A DNA stretch of 64,000 nt from Streptomyces sp. MJM8645 (GTDB lineage: Bacteria > Actinomycetota > Actinomycetes > Streptomycetales > Streptomycetaceae). The notes under the pieces were generated by a model that was given only the letters and a program-made list of their open reading frames with translations, did no database searches and was not told the origin of the DNA. The stretch covers positions 7,285,620 to 7,349,619 of the forward strand of contig NZ_LJJF01000001.1 of NCBI RefSeq assembly GCF_001625365.1, in the 5' to 3' direction. This document shows positions 18,336 through 25,366 of this stretch, piece after piece. The position numbers were made by a program, and so were the translations under genes. Positions within the stretch are counted from its first letter, which is position 1. Every line of letters begins with the position of its first letter.

Positions 18336-20120
18336 ATGGCACCGACGACCAGGACGGCCGGCGACGGCAACGGTCTGGTGGAGATGTCCTGGGACCCGAT
18401 CACCCGGATCGTGGGCAGCCTGGGCATCCACACGAAGATCGACTTCAAGCAGAAGAAGGTCGCGGAGTGCTACAGCACCTCCTCGGTCTTCCGCGGCTAC
18501 AGCGTCTTCATGCGCGGCAAGGATCCGCGCGACGCGCACTTCATCACCAGCCGGATCTGCGGCATCTGCGGCGACAACCACGCCACCTGTTCGGTCTACG
18601 CGCAGAACATGGCCTACGGGGTCAAGCCCCCGCACCTCGGCGAGTGGATCATCAACCTCGGCGAGGCCGCCGAGTACATGTTCGACCACAACATCTTCCA
18701 GGAGAACCTGGTCGGGGTCGACTACTGCGAGAAGATGGTCCGCGAGACCAACCCCGGCGTCCTGGAACTGGCCGAACGCACCGAGGCACCCCACGCCGGC
18801 GACCACGGGTACCGCACCATCGCCGACATCATGCGCTCACTGAACCCCATCGAGGGCGAGTTCTACCGCGAGGCGCTCCAGGTCAGCCGCTACACCCGGG
18901 AGATGTTCTGCCTGATGGAGGGCCGCCACGTGCACCCCTCCACCCTCTACCCCGGCGGCGTCGGTACGGTGGCCACCGTCCAGCTGTTCACCGACTACCT
19001 GACCCGGCTGATGCGCTACGTGGAGTTCATGAAGAAGGTCGTGCCGCTGCACGACGACCTCTTCGACTTCTTCTACGAGGCCCTGCCCGGCTACGAGGAG
19101 GTCGGCCGGCGCCGCGTCATGCTCGGCTGCTGGGGCAGCCTCAACGACCCGGACCACTGCGACTTCACCTACCGCAACATGACGGACTGGGGCCGGCGGA
19201 TGTTCGTCACCCCGGGCATCGTGGTGGACGGCAAGCTCGTCACCAACGACCTCACCGAGATCAACCTCGGCATCCGCATCCTGCTCGGCAGCTCCTACTA
19301 CGAGGACTGGCAGGGCAAGGAGCTCTTCGTCACCCACGACCCGCTGGGCAACCCCGTCGACCCCCGCCACCCCTGGAACCAGCACACCATCCCCGCCCCG
19401 CAGAAACGCGACTTCGACGACAAGTACAGCTGGGTGATGTCCCCCCGCTGGTTCGACGGCAAGGACTACCTCGCCCTCGACACCGGCGGCGGTCCGATCG
19501 CCCGCCTGTGGTCCACCGCGCTGTCGGGACTGGTCGACATCGGCTACATCAAGGCCACCGGACACAGCGTGCAGATCAACCTGCCGCGCTCCATGACCAA
19601 GCCGGAGACCACCTTCGAGTGGAAGATCCCGCAGTGGAGCAACGCCATCGAACGCAACCGCGCCCGCACCTACTTCCAGGCCTACGCGGCCGCCGCGGCC
19701 CTGCACTTCGCCGAGAAGGCGCTCGACGAGGTCCGCGCCGGGCGCAGCCAGACCTGGGAGCGCTTCGAGGTGCCGGACGAGTCGATCGGCTGCGGCTTCA
19801 CCGAGGCCGTACGCGGCGTGCTGTCCCACCACATGGTGATCCGGGACGGCAAGATCGCCAACTACCACCCCTACCCGCCGACCCCGTGGAACGCCAGCGT
19901 CCGCGACAGCTTCGGCACCCCCGGCCCCTACGAGGACGCCGTCCAGAACACCCCGATCTTCGAGGAGAACCCCCCGGAGACCTTCAAGGGCATCGACATC
20001 ATGCGCGCCGTGCGCAGCTTCGACCCCTGCCTGCCCTGCGGCGTCCACATGTACCTGGGCGACGGCAGGACGGTGCAGACCATGCACGTGCCCACCGGGC
20101 TGAGCGGACTCACCGCATGA
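18336..20120 (+). CDS. hhyL: Group 1h [NiFe] hydrogenase large subunit
   Basis: The catalytic subunit (594 aa). The two Ni-Fe-binding Cys pairs are intact: RICGICGDNHATCS (L1, ~72-85) and DPCLPCGVH (L2, ~563-571). The latter is followed by ~24 residues that the maturation protease should cut off after nickel insertion. The L1 form matches group 1h rather than the membrane-bound group 1 enzymes of proteobacteria. The ATG at 18336 is preceded by AAGGG; an ATG 10 nt upstream is out of frame. The stop overlaps the next start as ATGA, so the accessory genes are translationally coupled. Confidence 0.97.
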   Translation: MAPTTRTAGDGNGLVEMSWDPITRIVGSLGIHTKIDFKQKKVAECYSTSSVFRGYSVFMRGKDPRDAHFITSRICGICGDNHATCSVYAQNMAYGVKPPHLGEWIINLGEAAEYMFDHNIFQENLVGVDYCEKMVRETNPGVLELAERTEAPHAGDHGYRTIADIMRSLNPIEGEFYREALQVSRYTREMFCLMEGRHVHPSTLYPGGVGTVATVQLFTDYLTRLMRYVEFMKKVVPLHDDLFDFFYEALPGYEEVGRRRVMLGCWGSLNDPDHCDFTYRNMTDWGRRMFVTPGIVVDGKLVTNDLTEINLGIRILLGSSYYEDWQGKELFVTHDPLGNPVDPRHPWNQHTIPAPQKRDFDDKYSWVMSPRWFDGKDYLALDTGGGPIARLWSTALSGLVDIGYIKATGHSVQINLPRSMTKPETTFEWKIPQWSNAIERNRARTYFQAYAAAAALHFAEKALDEVRAGRSQTWERFEVPDESIGCGFTEAVRGVLSHHMVIRDGKIANYHPYPPTPWNASVRDSFGTPGPYEDAVQNTPIFEENPPETFKGIDIMRAVRSFDPCLPCGVHMYLGDGRTVQTMHVPTGLSGLTA

Positions 20121-20578
20121 CCCCGGAACAGGCGGGGGCCCGCATCCAGGAGGCCCTGGACCACCTGGCCGGCGCCGACGCGCAGGAGGCCGGCGAGCAC
20201 CTCGTCCGCGAACTGATGGCCCTCTACGGCGACGCCCTGGCCCGCCTCGTCCAGGCCCTGCCGCCCGCCGTGCTGGCCCGGCTGCTGGACGAACCGTCGC
20301 TCGCCGGGCTGCTCGTCCTGCACGACCTGCACCCCGAGGACGTCACCGCCCGCATCACCCGCGCACTCGCCACCCTGCCCGAACCGGTCGACCTGGCCGC
20401 CTTCGACCCCGCCACCGGCACCGCCCGGCTGCGCCGCACCCGCAGCGGCTGCGGGTGCGGCGAACAGGACATCGAGAACGCCCTGGCCTGCCACGCGCCC
20501 GAGGTCACCGCGGTCGAACTCGAACGCCCCGCAGAACTGCTGCAGATCGGCGCTCGGCCCCCGGCGGGCCCGCGATGA
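20117..20578 (+). CDS. NifU-like hydrogenase accessory protein
   Basis: A 153-aa protein whose C-terminal half resembles a NifU iron-sulfur scaffold domain: acidic helices, then RLRRTRSGCGCGEQDIENAL with a Cys-x-Cys pair and a third Cys in ALACHAPEV. The N-terminal half is a Leu/Ala-rich helical segment. Genes like this follow hhyL in group 1h operons, where delivery of FeS clusters to the small subunit is the usual suggestion. It overlaps hhyL by 4 nt (ATGA) and is followed immediately by the next gene, whose ATG shares its terminal bases. Confidence 0.8.
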   Translation: MTPEQAGARIQEALDHLAGADAQEAGEHLVRELMALYGDALARLVQALPPAVLARLLDEPSLAGLLVLHDLHPEDVTARITRALATLPEPVDLAAFDPATGTARLRRTRSGCGCGEQDIENALACHAPEVTAVELERPAELLQIGARPPAGPR

Positions 20579-21222
20579 CCTTCCGCCAGCTCGACCGGCC
20601 CGGCACCGCGCTGCTGCGCCGGCTGCGGGAGCCCGCACCCCCGCAGCCGCAACGCTGCGAGTTCTGCGGCCGGCACCTGCCCGCCGAGCACCGCCACCTG
20701 GCGGACACCGACCAGCAGGCGCTCACCTGCGCCTGCACCGCCTGCGCCCTGCTGTTCCAGCAGCCCGGCGCGGCCGACGGCCGCTACCACGCCGTCCCCG
20801 ACCGCTACCTGACCGACCCGGCCCACCCCCTCGGCGAGGACGCCTGGGCCGCCCTCGGCATCCCCGTCGCCACCGCGTTCCTGCTGCGCACCACACGACT
20901 GCAGCGGTCCGTCCTGCTCTACCCAGGCCCGGGCGGCGCGACCGAGGCCGAACCCGACGAGGCCGCCTGGCAGGCCGCGCTCGGCGGCAGCCGCCTGTAC
21001 GCCGCACTGCGGCCGGACGTGGAGGCGCTGCTGCTGCGGCGCGACACCGACGGCATCCAGTGCTACCTGGTGCCGGTCGACGTCTGCTACGAACTCGTCG
21101 GCCGACTGCGGCGCTGCTGGAAGGGCTTCGACGGCGGGGCCGAGGCCCGCGCCGAACAGACCGCCTTCTTCGACCGCCTGGCGGCCCGGTCCCGCGTCCT
21201 CCCCGAAGGCGGCGCCCGGTGA
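20575..21222 (+). CDS. Hydrogenase-cluster protein with Cys-rich motif (DUF5947-like)
   Basis: A 215-aa soluble protein regularly found in actinobacterial group 1h islands; I believe it corresponds to DUF5947 but could not check. The N-terminus carries RCEFCGRHL and, ~25 residues later, LTCACTACALLF, so four or five cysteines could bind zinc or an FeS cluster (~25-60). The rest is mixed alpha/beta with no known catalytic motif. ATG 20575 overlaps the upstream stop region and GTGA links it to the next gene, so it is translationally coupled on both sides. A redox-partner or assembly role is an inference from location only. Confidence 0.75.
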   Translation: MTFRQLDRPGTALLRRLREPAPPQPQRCEFCGRHLPAEHRHLADTDQQALTCACTACALLFQQPGAADGRYHAVPDRYLTDPAHPLGEDAWAALGIPVATAFLLRTTRLQRSVLLYPGPGGATEAEPDEAAWQAALGGSRLYAALRPDVEALLLRRDTDGIQCYLVPVDVCYELVGRLRRCWKGFDGGAEARAEQTAFFDRLAARSRVLPEGGAR

Positions 21223-21953
21223 CCTCGATCTCCTTCGCCTGCACCGGAGTGCGGGCCGATCCCTACGGCGCCGGGCCCGCCCTGGTCTTCCGGCTGCGCA
21301 TCACCGCCCCCGCCGAGGTGCGGGTGCACGCGCTGGCGCTGCGCTGCCAGCTGCGGATCGAACCGGCCCGGCGCCGCTACGGCGACGCCGAGGGCGGGCG
21401 GCTGACCGACCTGTTCGGCGAGCGCTCACGCTGGGCCGGCACCCTCCACCCGGTCCAGTTCGCCCAGGTCCCGCTGCTGGTCGGCGCGTTCACCGGCGAG
21501 ACCGAGACCGACCTGGTGGTGCCCTGCACCTACGACATGGACGTCTCCGCCGCCCGCTACCTCGCCGCACTGGACGACGGGGACGTGCCGCTGCTGCTGC
21601 TCTTCTCGGGCACCGCCTTCGCCGGCCCCGGCGGCTTCCAGGTCACCCCGGTGGCCTGGGACCAGGAAGCCGCCGTGCGGATGCCGGTCAAGGTCTGGCG
21701 GGAGGCGATCGACGCGCACTTCCCGGGCTGCGGCTGGCTCCGGCTGCCCGCCGACCTGATGGCCGAACTGCTCGCCTACCGCTCCCGGCGCGCCCTGCCG
21801 TCCTGGGAGGCCACCGTGCGCGAACTGCTCGGCACGGCCCAGACCGTGAAGCCGTCCCAGACCGTGAAGCCGACCCAGGCCGCAGAGACGACCCGGACCG
21901 CGAAGCCACCCCAGGCCGTCACGGCGGCCCAGACCGCGAAGGGGGAGCGGTGA
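21219..21953 (+). CDS. Hydrogenase-cluster protein (DUF6084-like)
   Basis: A 244-aa protein starting at a GTG that overlaps the previous stop (GTGA). Residues 1-205 look like a single beta-rich domain (ISFACTGVRADPYGAGPALV, TGETETDLVVPCTYDMDVSAA). I associate it with DUF6084 from its place in such islands, without verification. The last ~35 residues are a low-complexity tail of imperfect QTVKP/QTAK units, which looks like a recent in-frame expansion. No signal peptide, membrane segment or cofactor motif is seen. It is probably an assembly or structural partner of the hydrogenase. Confidence 0.7.
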   Translation: MTSISFACTGVRADPYGAGPALVFRLRITAPAEVRVHALALRCQLRIEPARRRYGDAEGGRLTDLFGERSRWAGTLHPVQFAQVPLLVGAFTGETETDLVVPCTYDMDVSAARYLAALDDGDVPLLLLFSGTAFAGPGGFQVTPVAWDQEAAVRMPVKVWREAIDAHFPGCGWLRLPADLMAELLAYRSRRALPSWEATVRELLGTAQTVKPSQTVKPTQAAETTRTAKPPQAVTAAQTAKGER

Positions 21954-23320
21954 CCGCGCCCGCCCACGAGAGCGAGAACAGGTTCGCCCACGCCCGGCAG
22001 ATCGCCGACGCCGTCCTGTTCGAGGGCTACGTGCTCTACCCCTACCGGGCGTCAGCGGCCAAGAACCGGCTGCGCTGGCAGTTCGGCGTCCTGACCCCGC
22101 CGCGCTACGGCGCCGACAGTGGCGAGCACTCCCACCAGCGCACCGAATGCGTGATGGAAGCGCGCCAGGGCGACCAGCTGGCCGTCGAACTGCGCTTCCT
22201 GCGCCTCCAACGGCGGACGGTCCAAGAAGCAGGCAGACAGGGCGGATTCCGGACCGTCGAGGAGCTGGAGCTCGCCGACCGGGTGCTCGTCCCCTGGGAC
22301 GAAGGGGTCGAGGAACGGATCGAACTCCTCATCCCAGTCGAGGAATTGGCGGCCGGTGAAGCTGTCCGCAGCTTCGAACTCGACGCGTCCGAGGACGAGG
22401 AACGGCTCGTCGAGGACGGCACGTTGGCCGGGCGGCTCCTGCGCCGCCGGGAACGGGTCCAGGGCCGCCTGCGGATCACCACCCAGGACGTACCCGGCCC
22501 CTACCGGGCGCAGCGGCTGACCGTCCTGGTGGAGAACACCTCCGACTGGGACCCGTTCCCCGGCACCCGCCGCGAGACCGCACTGGCACACGCCCTCGTC
22601 TCGGCCCACCTGCTGCTCGGCCTCGACCGCGGCTCCTTCCTCTCGGCGACCGACCCGCCCGAGTGGGCGGGCGAGGCGGTGCGCGCCTGCCGCAACGAGC
22701 ACACCTGGCCCGTGCTGGCAGGCCCGCCCGGCAGCGGCAAGGTGCTGCTCTCCTCGCCGATCATCCTGGAGGACCACCCGCACATCGCCCCCGAGAGTCC
22801 CGGCGCGCTCTACGACGCCACCGAGATCGACGAGATCCTCGCGCTGCGCACCGCGGCCCTGACCGAGCGGGAGAAGCGCGAGGCCCGGGGCACCGACGAC
22901 CGGGCCGGCGCGGTGATCGACCTCGCCGACTCGATGCCCCCCGAGATCCTGGAACGGCTGCACGGCGCCGTCCGGGGGCTGCGCGAACTCACCCACCCCG
23001 AAGCCGGGGCGGACCGGCCCTGGTGGGACCCGGGCAACGACCCGCAGACCGACCCCGGACGGGACCAGGTGATGATCGACGGCCGCCCGGTCGCCGCCGG
23101 CAGCCGAGTGCGGCTCCGGCCCGGTCGCCGCCGCACCGACGCCCAGGACCTGTTCCTGCACGGGCGCACCGCGCTGGTGGAGGCGGTGCTGCACGACGTC
23201 GACGGTTCGGTGCACCTGGCCGTCACCGTGGACGACGACCCGGGCGCCGACCTGTGGCGGGCGCAGGGCCGCTTCCGGTACTTCCAGCCGGACGAGGTCG
23301 CGTTGGTGGAAGAGCGGTGA
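21950..23320 (+). CDS. Hydrogenase-cluster protein, large, unknown function
   Basis: A 456-aa soluble protein with a GTG start overlapping the previous stop. The conserved core includes YVLYPYRASAAKNR near the N-terminus (~26-39), SSPIILEDHPHIAPESPG and LYDATEIDEILALR in the middle, and a C-terminal beta-rich segment (RVRLRPG..., RFRYFQPDEVALVEE). A glycine-rich GPPGSGKV precedes SSPIIL; it looks like a Walker A but lacks the Ser/Thr, so I do not call it a nucleotide-binding site. Genes like it are characteristic of group 1h clusters, and the protein may scaffold or mature the large complex. Confidence 0.75.
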   Translation: MTAPAHESENRFAHARQIADAVLFEGYVLYPYRASAAKNRLRWQFGVLTPPRYGADSGEHSHQRTECVMEARQGDQLAVELRFLRLQRRTVQEAGRQGGFRTVEELELADRVLVPWDEGVEERIELLIPVEELAAGEAVRSFELDASEDEERLVEDGTLAGRLLRRRERVQGRLRITTQDVPGPYRAQRLTVLVENTSDWDPFPGTRRETALAHALVSAHLLLGLDRGSFLSATDPPEWAGEAVRACRNEHTWPVLAGPPGSGKVLLSSPIILEDHPHIAPESPGALYDATEIDEILALRTAALTEREKREARGTDDRAGAVIDLADSMPPEILERLHGAVRGLRELTHPEAGADRPWWDPGNDPQTDPGRDQVMIDGRPVAAGSRVRLRPGRRRTDAQDLFLHGRTALVEAVLHDVDGSVHLAVTVDDDPGADLWRAQGRFRYFQPDEVALVEER

Positions 23321-23832
23321 GCGCCGACCGGACCGGGCGGGTCCTGGTCGCCGGGGTCGGCAACATCTTCCTCGGCGACGACGGCTTCGGGGTCGAGACC
23401 GTCCGGCGCCTCGCCGCCCGGGAGCTGCCCGCCGGCGTCGAGCTCCTCGACGTGGGCGTGCGCGGCGTCCACCTGGCCTACCAACTCCTCGACGGCTACC
23501 GGACGCTGGTGCTCGTCGACGCCACCGCGCGCGGCGGCGAGCCGGGGACGGTGTACCTGATCGAAGCGGACGCCGGACCGGTGGAGTCGATGGTCCTGGA
23601 CGGCCACCGGATGGGCCCGGACGCCGTGCTCGCCCTGCTCGCCACCCTGGCCGCCGGAACGGGCGGCACCGCGCCCGGGCGGGTCCTGGTGGTCGGCTGC
23701 GAACCCGCCTCACTGGAGGAGGGAATCGGACTGAGCACCCCGGTGGCCGCCGCCGTCGACGAGGCGGTCGCCGTGATCCTGCGCGTCCTCACCACGGACG
23801 CACCCACCCACAGAGAGGCGGCACCATGCTGA
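23317..23832 (+). CDS. Hydrogenase maturation protease (HyaD/HycI family)
   Basis: A 171-aa nickel-dependent endopeptidase that trims the C-terminal tail of the large subunit once the Ni-Fe centre is in place. The family frame is clear: VLVAGVGNIFLGDDGFG (first acidic Ni ligand), LLDVGVRGVHLAYQLL (second), and DGHRMGPD with the His ligand, then VVGCEPASLEEGIGLS. The first ligand is Asp where many relatives have Glu. The GTG start overlaps the preceding stop, and its own stop lies inside the start of the small gene at 23826. The substrate is presumably HhyL. Confidence 0.92.
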   Translation: MSADRTGRVLVAGVGNIFLGDDGFGVETVRRLAARELPAGVELLDVGVRGVHLAYQLLDGYRTLVLVDATARGGEPGTVYLIEADAGPVESMVLDGHRMGPDAVLALLATLAAGTGGTAPGRVLVVGCEPASLEEGIGLSTPVAAAVDEAVAVILRVLTTDAPTHREAAPC

Positions 23833-23939
23833 AGAACCTCGCCGTCGCGGCCGCCGCGGCCGTCCTGGCCGCAGCCGCGGCGCTGATCTGGCAGAGCCTT
23901 CCCGACCTGAGGCGCTACCTGCGGATCCGGCGGATGTAG
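23826..23939 (+). CDS. 37-aa single-span membrane peptide (DUF6893-like)
   Basis: A tiny gene overlapping the protease gene by 7 nt. It encodes 37 residues: MLKN, a hydrophobic Ala/Val/Leu run (~5-22), then WQSLPDLRRYLRIRRM with a strongly basic end. Predicted topology is one membrane span with a positive cytosolic tail. Coupled translation, correct codon bias and the uninterrupted cluster context argue that it is real. It might tether the otherwise soluble hydrogenase to the membrane, but that is inference. I recall a small-protein family (DUF6893) of this shape but could not check. Confidence 0.75.
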   Translation: MLKNLAVAAAAAVLAAAAALIWQSLPDLRRYLRIRRM

Positions 23940-24155
23940 GAGCGGACGCGGTAGCGGAGCAGTACGCGCGGGGACCACCACCGGCGTGCTGCGAACAGGT
24001 AGTCACGGATACGGCGGCGGCGCGGCTTCGAGCCGTTCCCGCCGCCGCACCCTGTAATGGGGCCTGTTGCTCACGGGGCCTGTTGCTCGTGGGGCCCGGA
24101 CACCGGGCCCGCACCCCCAGGGAGCCGACGCCCCCAACCGCGGGAAACGAGACAG
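23940..24155. other. Gap before the hyp operon with direct repeat and hairpin
   Basis: This 216-bp gap is the largest inside the hydrogenase island. GGGGCCTGTTGCTC is repeated with 16-bp period (~24059-24090), and GGGCCCGG-ACA-CCGGGCCC (24092-24110) forms a hairpin 45 bp before hypA. It may hold a secondary promoter or an attenuator for hypABFCDE. Confidence 0.5.
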
Positions 24156-24536
24156 ATGCACGAGATGTCGATCGCGACGGCCGTCGTCGACCAGGTGGAC
24201 CGGGCCGCCCGCGCACACGGGGAGAGCGCCGTGGCCAGAGTGCGGCTGCAGATCGGCGAACTGGCCGGAGTCGTCCCGTCAGCACTCGACTTCTGCTTCG
24301 AACTGGCCTGCGCCGGAACGCTGTTGGAAGGTGCGGTACTGGAGACCGAGGCCGTCGCCGCACGGGCGAAGTGCACGCCCTGCGGGGTCGAGTGGAGCGT
24401 CGGCATGCCGCCCGACCTGGGCTGCCCGCGCTGCGCCGGTGCCAGGGTCGAACTGCTGGCCGGGCGTGAGCTGCAGATCCTCGGCGTCGAGTGGTCCGAG
24501 CCCCCGGCGGGCGCCCGGACCGATCAAGGAGGCTGA
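24156..24536 (+). CDS. hypA: Hydrogenase nickel-insertion protein HypA
   Basis: A 126-aa nickel chaperone. MHEMSIA gives the N-terminal Ni-binding His2. The structural zinc site is formed by C73-x2-C76 (CTPC) and C90-x2-C93 (CPRC). Length and order match HypA throughout. HypA accepts nickel from or with HypB and delivers it to the large subunit after the Fe(CN)2CO moiety is inserted. It is the first gene of the maturation operon, after a 216-bp gap, and hypB follows 5 bp after its stop. No ribosome site of note precedes the ATG (AAACGAGACAG). Confidence 0.95.
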   Translation: MHEMSIATAVVDQVDRAARAHGESAVARVRLQIGELAGVVPSALDFCFELACAGTLLEGAVLETEAVAARAKCTPCGVEWSVGMPPDLGCPRCAGARVELLAGRELQILGVEWSEPPAGARTDQGG

Positions 24537-24541
24537 AACCG

Positions 24542-25366
24542 ATGTGTCGCACCGTTGATCTCCGGCAGGCGGTTCTCGCCCGCAATGACGACGACGCCCG
24601 GCGGCTGCGGGCGGAACTGGCCGCCCGGGGCACTGTCGTGGTGAACCTGCTGTCCAGCCCGGGCAGCGGCAAGACGGCGCTCCTGGAGGCCGAACTCGGC
24701 CTGGCCCGGGAGCGCGAGGTGCCCGTCGCGGCCCTCACCGCCGACCTCGCCACCGAGAACGACGCGCGTCGGCTGGCCCGTTCGGGCGCGCCGGTGAAGC
24801 AGGTCCTCACCGACGGCCTGTGCCACCTGGAGACGGCGATGTTGCGCGGGCACCTGGCCGGCTGGTTGCCGCCGGACACCCGGCTGCTGTTCGTCGAGAA
24901 CGTCGGCAACCTGGTCTGCCCCGCCTCCTACGATCTCGGCGAGTCGCTGCGGGTCGTCCTCGCCTCGGTCACCGAGGGGGAGGACAAGCCGCTCAAGTAC
25001 CCGACCGCCTTCGGACTGGCCAACCTGGTGCTGGTCACCAAGGCGGACCTCGCCGTCGCGGCACAGTTCGACGAAGCGGCCTTCCTCGCGAGCGTCGCGC
25101 GGGTCAACCCGGGGGTGGAGGTGGTCTTCACCTCGGCCCGCACCGGGCAGGGTGCCGGGGCGTTGCTGGACCGGGCGCTCGCGGTGCTGGCCGGCGCGCA
25201 GGTCCACCGGCCGGTGATGGCCGGCGCGCACGACCACACCCACGACCACAGCCACGACCACGACCACACCCACGACCACGGCAACAACCACAGCCACGGC
25301 AACGGCAACGACCACGCCCACGCGGGGGCCCACGACCACCCGCACCCGGCCGTGGACCTGTCGTGA
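24542..25366 (+). CDS. hypB: Hydrogenase nickel-incorporation GTPase HypB, His-rich tail at the C-terminus
   Basis: A 274-aa SIMIBI-class GTPase. P-loop SSPGSGKT (38-45), DLATENDA, the metal-site Cys-His (DGLCHLE), FVENVGNLVCPA and the guanine motif TKADL are all present. Unusually, the histidine-rich nickel-storage stretch is at the C-terminus (~228-274, 16 His mostly as HD/HT/HS dipeptides) rather than near the N-terminus as in the well-studied HypBs. The N-terminal CxxCGC high-affinity site is missing (only MCRT). The stop overlaps hypF. The protein probably both stores nickel and drives HypA-mediated insertion. Confidence 0.95.
   Translation: MCRTVDLRQAVLARNDDDARRLRAELAARGTVVVNLLSSPGSGKTALLEAELGLAREREVPVAALTADLATENDARRLARSGAPVKQVLTDGLCHLETAMLRGHLAGWLPPDTRLLFVENVGNLVCPASYDLGESLRVVLASVTEGEDKPLKYPTAFGLANLVLVTKADLAVAAQFDEAAFLASVARVNPGVEVVFTSARTGQGAGALLDRALAVLAGAQVHRPVMAGAHDHTHDHSHDHDHTHDHGNNHSHGNGNDHAHAGAHDHPHPAVDLS

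Noticed and set aside
22726..22770. P-loop ATPase in the 21950 gene
   Set aside because: The motif ends in Lys-Val instead of Lys-Ser/Thr and no Walker B is seen, so no nucleotide-binding call was made.
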